A stretch of 38,465 nt of DNA from Paenibacillus caseinilyticus (GTDB taxonomy: Bacteria > Bacillota > Bacilli > Paenibacillales > NBRC-103111), in NCBI RefSeq assembly GCF_027533645.1, contig NZ_JAQAGY010000041.1, positions 1 to 38,465 on the forward strand. The letters are read 5' to 3'. The notes under the pieces were generated by a model. The model made no database searches. It was not told the DNA's origin and was given only the letters and a program-made list of their open reading frames with translations. Below are positions 7,119 through 14,713 of the stretch, in pieces; the first letter of the stretch is position 1; every line of letters starts with the position of its first letter. The position numbers were made by a program, and so were the translations under genes.

Positions 7119-7552
7119 ATGACAAAGAGTCGTTCGACAACGTGGGAAGAACGGATCGATATCGTTCACTATTGCCTTGCGCATCAATATGATTATGATG
7201 ACCATCTATGAGAAAGTGGAATGCACCTTTGGATATCGCCAATTAACCCTGCACATGTGCAGGAAAACCAAACAGGCGATTAACTAACTCAGAGTATGTC
7301 CCGGGTTGGGCGGTGCATCGATAATGGCTCCATGGAATCTTTCTGGGGAACTCTAAAATGCGAGAAGTATTATTTACATAATTACCAAACCTTTGAGGAG
7401 CTCGAAAAGGACATTGAGGCCTACATCCACTTTTACAATAACGTACACAATTGCAAGCGAAACTAAACGGCCTCAGTCCGATGGAATACAGGACCAAGGC
7501 CGCTTAATTGATTTTTATTTTTTGTACTGTCTACTTGACGGGGTGCAGTTCA
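7119..7552 (+). mobile_element. Decayed IS3-family (IS150-like) insertion sequence
   Basis: Three transposase pieces remain on the plus strand. From 7119, TTWEERIDIVHYCLAHQYD matches the OrfA helix-turn-helix. Near 7207-7285, VECTFGYRQLTLHM matches the start of the integrase region. From about 7292, MSRVGRCIDNGSMESFWGTL continues to a YIHFYNN segment, then a frameshift, then KLNGLSPMEYRTKAA. Most of the middle is deleted. The right end (7524-7552) ends in GGGTGCAGTTCA, as in IS3-type terminal repeats. I see no left end; it was probably lost at the border with the DUF7002-like gene. The element cannot be active. Confidence 0.85.
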
Positions 7553-7574
7553 GTTTTCATTAAGCAGGTGCCCT

Positions 7575-8975
7575 TTATTGTCTTTGCAAGAAACCAGCAA
7601 ATTGCGCATGTCTTCTCAATGTAACTTTTATAGCGTCCTTTATAGAAGATGGCATGGTTGCTTCAGCTGAAAAGGCCTTAATTTCAATTATTACCTTCGG
7701 CTTTTGAGAACCAGGGCGTTTTATGAAAATGTCAGCCCTTACCGAACTATATCCAGAAGTTAGGGTATATTCATATGTAGCCTCAAGTCCGCTTGATCTA
7801 AAAACTCTTGCTATTCTTCTTCCAAGCTGGGTTGGCTTAGTTGTAACACTCTCATACCAAATTCTTGCTTCTTCGGCCCGTTTGGACTCTCTCTCCTTTA
7901 ATGGAGTATATTCATATTCATCCCATTTATCCGCTATGACTTGATAAAAATGGGTTCTCGTAAACCTTCCAACATAAGAGTCGCCATATGTACCCTCTGG
8001 GTTTTCTAAGTCATTACATAACCTATGGAGGTCTGCAGCGCGTATAGGTATTATCCTTACGTCAAAATAAAGACGCGTGCGGTTCAATTCCTTCAAAGGT
8101 AGCTGGGCCCGATCCTCGGCATTTAATTCTCTGTGCCAAGCTTCCCAATTAAGTTTGTAACCTTCTCGGGCTTTAGAGAATTGCAAGACTCGCTGGGTTC
8201 GAAGAGCATCCGACACCGGCCACATTAGTATTACTTGGTATTCTGATAGATTGTGAATATCAATTAGATTATCAGCAAGACTCACTCCCACTTCCTCCAT
8301 GGCACTCCCAATGGTATGGTGATCTATGCTAATTCTCTTTACATCTTCATCGATAATCTCAAAATCAGCCAACGACTTGTCACTATTATGAAAACTGAAT
8401 GTTTCATCAATAATTTTTGGCCATTCAAGCTTGTTAGGACCAGTAATAACAAAGCTATCATGTAGTAAAATTCTTCTATTCCGGGAAGTTGCTTTCACCA
8501 GCATTTTTTGAAAATCTAAACTAGTCGTTAACCAAATGAAGATAATCGGTGTTTGACTTAGTTCACCTCGGTCAAAAAGGCTCAAATATTCAACAAACTG
8601 AGTTGGAATCTTTTCCTTACCTACAACGTTTTCTTCGTATTGATCAATAATAGCAATCAACAGTTTTCCTACCGTATGATCCCTTTCTCTTTTGATCCTT
8701 GTTAGCAGTGATTCCTTTATTTCTATATCTTCTCTACCTAGGACAAAGGTATATGCACTTGGGATATGGGTGCTTATTTCACGGGCAGCAGATGTTTTCC
8801 CGGCACCACTTTCTCCATATAGCGGTAGAAACCGAATACCACCACTAATCTGTATTGATTTATTTGCGCGATTTACCAAATTTAGCAGTTCAGCATTTGG
8901 TATTAATCGACCTCGATAAGCTTCATCTAAACTCTCATAGCGTGAAGGTAAGCTAATACTCATATCTTTTCTCAC
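7575..8975 (-). CDS. P-loop ATPase fused to PD-(D/E)XK nuclease-like domain
   Basis: I do not recognise a named family for this 466-residue protein. A Walker A motif, GESGAGKT, is at residues 54-61. A Walker B-like strand, LLIAIIDQYEE, has Asp111, and IIFIWLTTS about 144-152 could be sensor 1. The C-terminal part has Asp415 in VRADIF and Glu431/Lys433 in IIEIK, the spacing of a PD-(D/E)XK nuclease core. No membrane segment or signal peptide is seen. A GTG start at 8975 or an ATG at 8963 is possible; the ribosome-binding site is weak for both. The gene is clearly AT-richer than rlmH next door and lies beside IS debris, so recent transfer is likely. ATPase-nuclease fusions are common in anti-phage systems; that role is inferred. 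Confidence 0.75.
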   Translation of the reverse strand: MRKDMSISLPSRYESLDEAYRGRLIPNAELLNLVNRANKSIQISGGIRFLPLYGESGAGKTSAAREISTHIPSAYTFVLGREDIEIKESLLTRIKRERDHTVGKLLIAIIDQYEENVVGKEKIPTQFVEYLSLFDRGELSQTPIIFIWLTTSLDFQKMLVKATSRNRRILLHDSFVITGPNKLEWPKIIDETFSFHNSDKSLADFEIIDEDVKRISIDHHTIGSAMEEVGVSLADNLIDIHNLSEYQVILMWPVSDALRTQRVLQFSKAREGYKLNWEAWHRELNAEDRAQLPLKELNRTRLYFDVRIIPIRAADLHRLCNDLENPEGTYGDSYVGRFTRTHFYQVIADKWDEYEYTPLKERESKRAEEARIWYESVTTKPTQLGRRIARVFRSSGLEATYEYTLTSGYSSVRADIFIKRPGSQKPKVIIEIKAFSAEATMPSSIKDAIKVTLRRHAQFAGFLQRQ

Positions 8976-9006
8976 AACCTTTAGGTAAAATATACTATTT
9001 TTGTTT

Positions 9007-9050
9007 ATAATACTATAATTTACACAAACCTACAATTGATAACATGTTAT
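9007..9050 (-). promoter_or_regulatory. Promoter and 12-bp palindrome ahead of the ATPase-nuclease gene
   Basis: On the minus strand TTGTAG (9030-9035) and TATTAT (9007-9012) are 17 bases apart. Just upstream is the perfect palindrome ATAACATGTTAT (9039-9050), a possible regulator site. The whole 102-base gap is very AT-rich. The gene therefore has its own promoter and need not depend on rlmH transcription. Confidence 0.6.
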
Positions 9051-9077
9051 TGTAATACATAGCATAGAAACTTGCCC

Positions 9078-9557
9078 TTACTTGTGATACGGTTCCCCCC
9101 GCATAATCCGAAACGCCCTATACACCTGCTCCACCAGTACGAGCCGCATGAGCTGGTGGGGCAGCGTCATGCGCCCGAACGAGAGCTTGAGGTCGGCGCG
9201 CGCCAGCACCTCGGGGGCGAGGCCGAGCGAGCCGCCGATGACGAACGCCACGGAGCTGCGCCCGTACGTGGCGAGGTCCTGCAGCTGCCGTGCGAGGTCT
9301 TCGCTCGAGAGCGGTTTGCCGTCGATCGCGAGGGCGATGACGAAGGCGCCCTCGTTCACCTTCGCGAGGATGCGCTCGCCCTCGCGCTGCTTCACCTGCG
9401 CCTCTTCCGCGGCGCTGAGGGTCTCCGGCGTCTTCTCGTCGGGCACCTCGACGATCGACACTTTGGCGTAGGGGCCGAGCCGCTTCGTATATTCGGCGAT
9501 CCCTTCGACGAGGTACTTTTCCTTGAGCTTGCCGACCGTAATCATCTGTATGTTCAT
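9078..9557 (-). CDS. rlmH: 23S rRNA pseudouridine(1915)-N3-methyltransferase RlmH
   Basis: This 159-residue protein is the SPOUT methyltransferase RlmH, which methylates pseudouridine 1915 of 23S rRNA in helix 69 of the assembled ribosome. The start MNIQMITVGKLKEKYL, the trefoil-knot SAM site with FVIGGSLGL near residues 105-113, and the C-terminal LPHQLMRLVLVEQVYRAFRI with final GEPYHK are all typical. The length equals the family norm. It is high-GC like the genes to its right and marks the left end of the conserved block before the AT-rich insertion. Confidence 0.97.
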   Translation of the reverse strand: MNIQMITVGKLKEKYLVEGIAEYTKRLGPYAKVSIVEVPDEKTPETLSAAEEAQVKQREGERILAKVNEGAFVIALAIDGKPLSSEDLARQLQDLATYGRSSVAFVIGGSLGLAPEVLARADLKLSFGRMTLPHQLMRLVLVEQVYRAFRIMRGEPYHK

Positions 9558-9581
9558 CCTTCGAGAACCCCTCTTCTATAC

Positions 9582-9613
9582 AAAAAAGAAGGCCGCCCCA
9601 GGCCAGCCTTCTT
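9582..9613 (-). terminator. Intrinsic terminator after the CxxH/CxxC gene
   Basis: AAGAAGGC (9586-9593) and GCCTTCTT (9606-9613) form an 8-bp stem. On the minus strand it is followed by a run of T (plus-strand A at 9582-9587). It separates the small CxxH/CxxC gene from rlmH. Confidence 0.75.
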
Positions 9614-9648
9614 CTTCGGTGTGTATGGTTATATGGTTGGTTGTAACG

Positions 9649-9816
9649 TCAAACGACCAGAAAACGTCCCGGACCCGCGCACCGCTCGCAGTGGGACGGC
9701 GCTTCCCAAGCCTTGAACTCCACTTCGTCGAGATCCACGATATCCGGCGCATCCTCGTACTCATCAACGAACATATCGATGGCCAGTTCCAAATGTTCTT
9801 TGCATACCACGTGCAT
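9649..9816 (-). CDS. CxxH/CxxC protein, small putative metal-binding protein
   Basis: This 55-residue protein begins MHVVCKEHLELAIDMFVDEY and ends with CERCAGPGRFLVV. It thus has the paired CxxH and CxxC motifs of the small Bacillales family found between htrC and rlmH, and probably binds one zinc. I start at ATG 9816, with AAAGGGG 8 bases upstream; a longer frame to 9864 lacks family similarity. The centre is very acidic (DEYEDAPDIVDLDEVE). The cellular role is unknown. The position matches the Bacillus order. Confidence 0.85.
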   Translation of the reverse strand: MHVVCKEHLELAIDMFVDEYEDAPDIVDLDEVEFKAWEAPSHCERCAGPGRFLVV

Positions 9817-10028
9817 AACCGAAACCCCTTTATCTCTCTTGTGCCGCGCCTGTGACAAGCGCAAACCTTGTGTTCTTAGTGTACCCCAAAAGGGGCCATG
9901 CTAACAACCGCCAGTTTCACCCGTTCACGGAAATGCCACCTTCTGGAGCCGCTGTTCCGCCTGCCTTATCCCGAGCCTGCGGAGAGCAGCGGCTCTCTTG
10001 ACCCAGCCGTCCCCGGCCAGCCCCCTCC

Positions 10029-11276
10029 TTACCGCTCCTGAAGCTCCTCCAGCTCCAGCTGTACGGAGGTCTTCTTCGCTCCGCGGTAGTAGGTCACCTG
10101 CAGCTTCTCCCCGATCTGCTTATGGCCGTAGATGTATTTGCGCAGCGCCAGCGTACTGTCCACCGGCTTGCCGTCCAGCTCGACGATCACGTCGCTGCTC
10201 TTCAGTCCCGCATCCTTGGCCGGCCCGACGACGTCCAGCACGAGCACGCCCTTCTTCACGTCCGAAGGCAGCTTGAGCCCTTCCGTACCTGCGTAGGCCT
10301 GCAGATCCTGTGTCACGACGCCCATGTACGGACGCTTCACCTTCTGATCCTTGATCAGCGTGTCGATCACGCCCTTGACCTGGTTGATCGGAATCGCAAA
10401 GCCGAGCCCTTCCACGCCCATATCAGCCACCTTCATGGTGTTGATGCCGACGACCTTCCCCTCCAGGTTCACGAGCGCCCCGCCGCTGTTGCCCTGGTTA
10501 ATGGCCGCATCCGTCTGGATGACGTCCATCTCCCAGTCGAACTCCCCCTCCTTGCCGAGGGTGACGGGAATCGTGCGCTTCGGCCACGAGATGATGCCTT
10601 GCGTCACTGTCGGCGCGTAGCCGATGCCGAGCGGATTGCCGACGGCAATCGCCGTCTCCCCCGGCTGCAGCGCATCCGAATCGCCGAACTCGGCGAGCAG
10701 CTTGATCCCGGCGCCGTCCATCTCGATCACGGCGAGGTCCGTGATCTGGTCGCGTCCGAGCAGTGTCGCCCGGCGCTTCTCGCCAGAGATGGACACGACG
10801 TCGAGCTGCGTGAATCCTTCGACGACGTGATTGTTCGTCACGATGCGCACCTTGTCGCCCGAGCGGCTGAAGATCACGCCGGAGCCGAGCCCCATCGCTC
10901 CGCTCTTGGGATCGTCTTCACTCTCGTCCTCCCGGTGCGAGCCTACGATGCTGACCACCGTCGGCGCGACCTTGGCGGTGGCCCCCACCACCGTGTCGCT
11001 GCGCCGCCGGTCATCGCTGACCCCTTCCGCTGCCGGCGGAGCCATCACAGCCATCGTCTCGGCGCTGAGGAACTCGCTCTCCGCAGGCTCCCCGCCGCTG
11101 AACGCCCAGATGAGCACAGCGAGCAGGATCGCCGCTCCCACAGCCGGCAGCAGCCAGACGGGAAGCGGCCCCATGGACCTGATCCGGCGTCCCCGGCGGT
11201 CCGGCGTACGCCAAGTATCCCGGCGCGGCAGCGATACCTTCGTTGTATAGAAATCGTCATCGTCGAACAAACCCAC
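10029..11276 (-). CDS. htrC: HtrA/DegP-like membrane-anchored serine protease
   Basis: This 415-residue protein is an S1C serine protease with one N-terminal membrane segment (residues about 39-60, VWLLPAVGAAILLAVLIWAF) and an outward-facing trypsin-like domain. The triad is His150 (TNNHVVEG), Asp180 (TDLAVIE) and Ser264 (QGNSGGAL). A PDZ domain covers about 315-410. The family degrades misfolded exported proteins at the membrane-wall interface. The start is GTG 11276, with AAGGGGG 7 bases upstream. Its place after walJ and before rlmH is that of Bacillus yyxA/htrC, whose transcription is tied to the WalRK region; here it has its own promoter. Confidence 0.95.
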   Translation of the reverse strand: MGLFDDDDFYTTKVSLPRRDTWRTPDRRGRRIRSMGPLPVWLLPAVGAAILLAVLIWAFSGGEPAESEFLSAETMAVMAPPAAEGVSDDRRRSDTVVGATAKVAPTVVSIVGSHREDESEDDPKSGAMGLGSGVIFSRSGDKVRIVTNNHVVEGFTQLDVVSISGEKRRATLLGRDQITDLAVIEMDGAGIKLLAEFGDSDALQPGETAIAVGNPLGIGYAPTVTQGIISWPKRTIPVTLGKEGEFDWEMDVIQTDAAINQGNSGGALVNLEGKVVGINTMKVADMGVEGLGFAIPINQVKGVIDTLIKDQKVKRPYMGVVTQDLQAYAGTEGLKLPSDVKKGVLVLDVVGPAKDAGLKSSDVIVELDGKPVDSTLALRKYIYGHKQIGEKLQVTYYRGAKKTSVQLELEELQER

Positions 11277-11349
11277 TCTGCCGCCCCCTTAGATCCCGTC
11301 CGGCTGCCGCTCCCGAGCGGATCCATCCGGTTCCATACCTTGTGCATCC

Positions 11350-11379
11350 ATTGTACCGTAACCCTAGCAGTACAAACAA
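11350..11379 (-). promoter_or_regulatory. Promoter of the HtrA-like gene
   Basis: On the minus strand TTGTTT (11374-11379) and TACAAT (11350-11355) are 18 bases apart, about 75 bases before the GTG start. TTGTAC (11351-11356) and GTACAA (11370-11375) also form an inverted repeat across the spacer. Confidence 0.5.
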
Positions 11380-11464
11380 TTAGAGAAAAGAGGAATGATT
11401 CTCCTCCTGATAGACTAGACTAAGAACATGAGGAAGCATCCCCAGAAGCGAAAGGAAGAGAGCC

Positions 11465-11710
11465 ATGACCACGAGCAATAACCGCGTTCACAGCCATCTG
11501 GATGAGATCGAATGGATCGGCAAGATCGCCGACTTGAAGGAAGAGCATTACCGCCAGACCCTGGTGCTCAGCGCCTTGATCGAACTGCTGGCCGACAAAG
11601 GACTGCTCTCCGTCGCGGAGCTGGCCGCCAAGGCCCAAGGGCTGGAGGTCATCGACACGCCAGAGGATCTGGGCGCCGTGGAGACGCCCCCTGCTGCCGC
11701 ACAGGCTTAA
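11465..11710 (+). CDS. Small hypothetical protein
   Basis: This 81-residue protein is not assigned to a family. It starts at ATG 11465 after a GGAAGAGAG purine tract and is divergent from htrC. Residues about 10-60 are helical and charged (HLDEIEWIGKIADLKEEHY, then LVLSALIELLADKGLLSVAEL). The latter resembles the helix-turn in the N-terminal region of nitrile hydratase-type proteins, but no catalytic motif follows. The tail is rich in Ala and Pro. No signal peptide or membrane segment is seen. It is probably a small soluble protein and is convergent with walJ. Confidence 0.7.
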   Translation: MTTSNNRVHSHLDEIEWIGKIADLKEEHYRQTLVLSALIELLADKGLLSVAELAAKAQGLEVIDTPEDLGAVETPPAAAQA

Positions 11711-11792
11711 GGCAGCACCTTCGGAACCGAGGACCAACAGCATCCTTTGCGCATCACATTAGCGTCCGAAGGCAGGCTCCATGCCCTGCCGT

Positions 11793-12596
11793 CTACTCCT
11801 CGCCCACCCGGTCCCACTCCGTCGCCCGGTTGTGGTACGTGCTCATGAGCTTCGCCCGGTGATCGTCCGGCTGCAGCCGGTCTTCTACCATGTTATTCAC
11901 CGTCAGCTTGGCCAAGTCGATCATGTTGTGATCGAGGCTGAGATGCGCGAGATACACCCGCTTGGTCTTCGTCGTCATGACATCGACGAGGCCTTCGCCC
12001 GCCGCTTCGTTGGACAAGTGACCCATGTCCCCGAGTATGCGGCGCTTCACGTTCCAGGGGTAGCGCCCCATCCGCAGCATCTCGATATCGTGATTCGATT
12101 CCAGGATAAGCACATCGCTGTCCTGGATTTTTTCTTTGACCTTGGAGCTCATGTACCCGAGGTCGGTCGCCAGACTCAGCTTCTCTTCCCCCTGATAAAA
12201 GCAGTACCCCACCGGCTCCGCCGCATCGTGCGAGATGCCGTACGACTCCACCTGCAGGTCGCCGAACTCGCGCATCTCGCCCGTCTGCATCACGCAGCGG
12301 TTGCTCTCGGCGATCTCGCCGATGCTGCGGTCCAGCTCCTCCCACGTCTTCTCGTTCGCATAGACCGGCAGATCGTACTTGCGTGCGATTGCCCCGAGTC
12401 CCTTGATATGGTCGGAATGCTCATGGGTCACGAGCACCGCGTCGATCTCGCTTAGCGCCATGCCCTTCTCCTTCAGCTCCTGCTCGACTTTCTTGGCGCT
12501 GAGACCCGCATCGATGAGCACCTTGCCTTCATCGGTCGAGACTACCATCGCGTTGCCCGTTGACCCGCTGGCCAGCACCGTAAATCGTATACCCAT
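11793..12596 (-). CDS. walJ: MBL-fold metallohydrolase WalJ (YycJ)
   Basis: This 268-residue protein is a metallo-beta-lactamase fold hydrolase of the YycJ/WalJ group, predicted to act as a 5'-3' exonuclease or DNA repair nuclease linked to wall and division control. The metal site is THEHSDH with His58, His60, Asp62 and His63; the SHD and SLDH elements further on supply other ligands. I start at ATG 12596 (MGIRFTVLASGSTGN), since the frame upstream to 12713 is inside walI. AAGGGG lies 10 bases before this start. It is the last gene of the walRKHIJ operon, 14 bases after walI. Confidence 0.93.
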   Translation of the reverse strand: MGIRFTVLASGSTGNAMVVSTDEGKVLIDAGLSAKKVEQELKEKGMALSEIDAVLVTHEHSDHIKGLGAIARKYDLPVYANEKTWEELDRSIGEIAESNRCVMQTGEMREFGDLQVESYGISHDAAEPVGYCFYQGEEKLSLATDLGYMSSKVKEKIQDSDVLILESNHDIEMLRMGRYPWNVKRRILGDMGHLSNEAAGEGLVDVMTTKTKRVYLAHLSLDHNMIDLAKLTVNNMVEDRLQPDDHRAKLMSTYHNRATEWDRVGEE

Positions 12597-12610
12597 AGCT
12601 TCATTTCCCC

Positions 12611-13366
12611 TTACTGCCTGCTTTTTGGATTCAGCGGTTCTTCCACCGCCCCGTTCAGCGCATGAACGTAATACGTCAGCCCATTGCCCAGCGACACCCG
12701 CCAAGACGGCCACATGTTGCGCGTCTGCGAGTTCGATATCTGTTCGTGATACCCCAGCTGCACACCCCGGATCACCGACCCGTTCGGCAAATAATTCTCG
12801 ATCAGGCGCCGCAGCGCAATATAGGCCGTAATCACCTTCTGCTCCTTGACTCCGCCGCCTTCTCCCTGCGGCTGGACTTCTACATAGGATTGGGTGTACG
12901 AACCCACGAGCCCGCCCTGCTCCACCAGCTTCAGCTGCACATCGAACATCGGCAGCCTGCCGTACATCTGCTGGAACACGTACGTACCGCCCGTGCTTCC
13001 TACCGGGTCATACTCGTAAGCCTCCGTCCTCGGAATGCCGGTCTTCGCGAGCATATCCTTGAACCCGCTCCGGTTGATCAGCGGATCGAAGCGCAGGGGC
13101 GCCGCAAGCGGCTTCGGGGCGTCCACCGCCAGGCTCTCGTCGAACTTCACGACGATCTCCCGCAGCTTCGGCACGTCCTTCGGAATATCCGCCGGCACCT
13201 GGATGTTCTTGAGCTTCACGAGCTTCTGCAGCTCCTCCGCCACCCCGCTGTTGTTCGCCTCGAACTCCAGCAGATCCGCCCGGCTGGTTACGAGCTGGAA
13301 CGCGAGCAGTATATTCAAGATGAGAAATGACAGTATCAATATGGTCTTGGCCCGGCCCCAGTCCAT
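12611..13366 (-). CDS. walI: Two-component system regulatory protein WalI (YycI)
   Basis: This 251-residue protein has an N-terminal membrane anchor (residues 7-24, KTILILSFLILNILLAFQL) and an extracytoplasmic domain. The segments GTYVFQQMYGRLPMFDVQL and VITAYIALRRLIENYLPNG fit YycI. With WalH it binds the membrane part of WalK and restrains kinase activity in Bacillus. It lies between walH and walJ as expected. The length is slightly below the Bacillus protein. Confidence 0.93.
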   Translation of the reverse strand: MDWGRAKTILILSFLILNILLAFQLVTSRADLLEFEANNSGVAEELQKLVKLKNIQVPADIPKDVPKLREIVVKFDESLAVDAPKPLAAPLRFDPLINRSGFKDMLAKTGIPRTEAYEYDPVGSTGGTYVFQQMYGRLPMFDVQLKLVEQGGLVGSYTQSYVEVQPQGEGGGVKEQKVITAYIALRRLIENYLPNGSVIRGVQLGYHEQISNSQTRNMWPSWRVSLGNGLTYYVHALNGAVEEPLNPKSRQ

Positions 13367-13426
13367 CCGCCGAAGACCTCCCCTCCTGCGATTGCAGCTT
13401 CCATCCTGCAGCTTGCCATCCCGCGG

Positions 13427-14713
13427 CTATTCGATAAACTCATACGATCCGTCGCGCAGCTCGGCTGCCCAGCCGGGCACGAGCTGGATGGTCCGTTCCG
13501 TTACCACGGGCCGGTACGCCGGGAATACGGAGTAGACCTGAGCGATCCTGGCGTACGCCTTCAGTTTGGCATCCAGTGCTTCTCCCCCGGGGAGCAGCAC
13601 CTCCTTGCGTACCGTACTGCGCGCATCGGGCACCATCGTCGATCGCTCGTAGCTGGAGACGATGCCTTTTTGCACCGCGATCTTGATGAAACCGATATTC
13701 TCCCCGCGCTTGCCGAGCACGGGATAAGAATCATAATACTGGCGGAACACGAAGGCCCCGCTGCTCGGAAGCAGCTGCTGAGGGAGCTTCTGCAGGCCGT
13801 AGGTTCCATTCCATCCCCCATGCTGGTTGATGAACTGGACGGCCGAGCGCAGGTTGTCCTTCAGATCCTCCTTGTTGTCCACCGACGGCGCTGCGGGATC
13901 GGAATACGTCAGCCAGCGCTGCTCGCCGCGCATCTGCAGTCCGCGCGTGCCGTCCATATAGATATCCGATCCGTCCCATTCGGTCAAGGACCGGGTCAGT
14001 GCCGGATCGACGAAGAAGGTCCGCTTCAGCTGGTCTTCGGTCAGCTGGGTGTATACCATCGTCGGGCTTGTTACCGCCAGATTGCCGGTCGGCAGGTAAT
14101 AATCCTGCGCCGTATATTTGTACGGCATATAGCCTTCTTCCACCTTCACGAACTTCTCGATATCCTTCACCGAGAAGTTGGCTTCCGCCTCATACAGCGT
14201 ACTTGCCGTATCGGTGAAGAGGATCGTCCGCACCTCGTTATTCTCCTGGGCGAAGACCCAGATCCGTGTGATGAGGTCGCCCTCCGCAGGCAGTTCGCCC
14301 TTGATCTGCATAACCTCCTGGAGCACGTCCAGCGGCAGTCCGTCACGGAACCGCACTTCGAGACCGGGGCGTTTGCTCCTCACGTCGTCCCAGTTCAAGC
14401 CCAGGGCGGCGAGGGTCGTTTGGCGGAAGTTCTGCATATACCGCTGGTTCACGATACTGAGGATCTCCCGGTACTGCGGACGCGCCGAATTGGCGTACAG
14501 GACGGTATGCTGGTCTCCTCCGAGGTGCACTACGAGCTGATCCGGGAACAGCATGTCCGGCAGCGGGATCTGCGTGCCCAGCGTATCGGTCTTGATGTAT
14601 TCCTCGGGAACCACCGGATCGTACTTCGGATAGCTGTAGGCGAGCAGATAGCTCAGGAGAATACTGAGCAGCACGAGGAAGGTCAGCACACCGGTCTTCA
14701 GCTTCTCGATCAT
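13427..14713 (-). CDS. walH: Two-component system activity regulator WalH (YycH)
   Basis: This 428-residue protein has one N-terminal membrane helix (residues about 8-28, LTFLVLLSILLSYLLAYSYP) and a large outer domain of the YycH type, including the VYTQLTEDQLKRTFFVDP region and a C-terminal VFPAYRPVVTERTIQLVPGW segment. The ATG overlaps the walK stop by 4 bases, so the two are translationally coupled. With WalI it forms the inhibitory complex on WalK. Confidence 0.94.
   Translation of the reverse strand: MIEKLKTGVLTFLVLLSILLSYLLAYSYPKYDPVVPEEYIKTDTLGTQIPLPDMLFPDQLVVHLGGDQHTVLYANSARPQYREILSIVNQRYMQNFRQTTLAALGLNWDDVRSKRPGLEVRFRDGLPLDVLQEVMQIKGELPAEGDLITRIWVFAQENNEVRTILFTDTASTLYEAEANFSVKDIEKFVKVEEGYMPYKYTAQDYYLPTGNLAVTSPTMVYTQLTEDQLKRTFFVDPALTRSLTEWDGSDIYMDGTRGLQMRGEQRWLTYSDPAAPSVDNKEDLKDNLRSAVQFINQHGGWNGTYGLQKLPQQLLPSSGAFVFRQYYDSYPVLGKRGENIGFIKIAVQKGIVSSYERSTMVPDARSTVRKEVLLPGGEALDAKLKAYARIAQVYSVFPAYRPVVTERTIQLVPGWAAELRDGSYEFIE

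Noticed and set aside
9982..9997. GAGAGC/GCTCTC hairpin after the HtrA-like gene as a terminator
   Set aside because: Short stem without a T-tract on the minus strand.
10122..11423. 433-codon open frame on the plus strand opposite the HtrA-like gene
   Set aside because: It is exactly antisense to a well-supported protease gene; the frame stays open because of high GC at third positions. The protein is rich in Arg, His and Asp with no family pattern.
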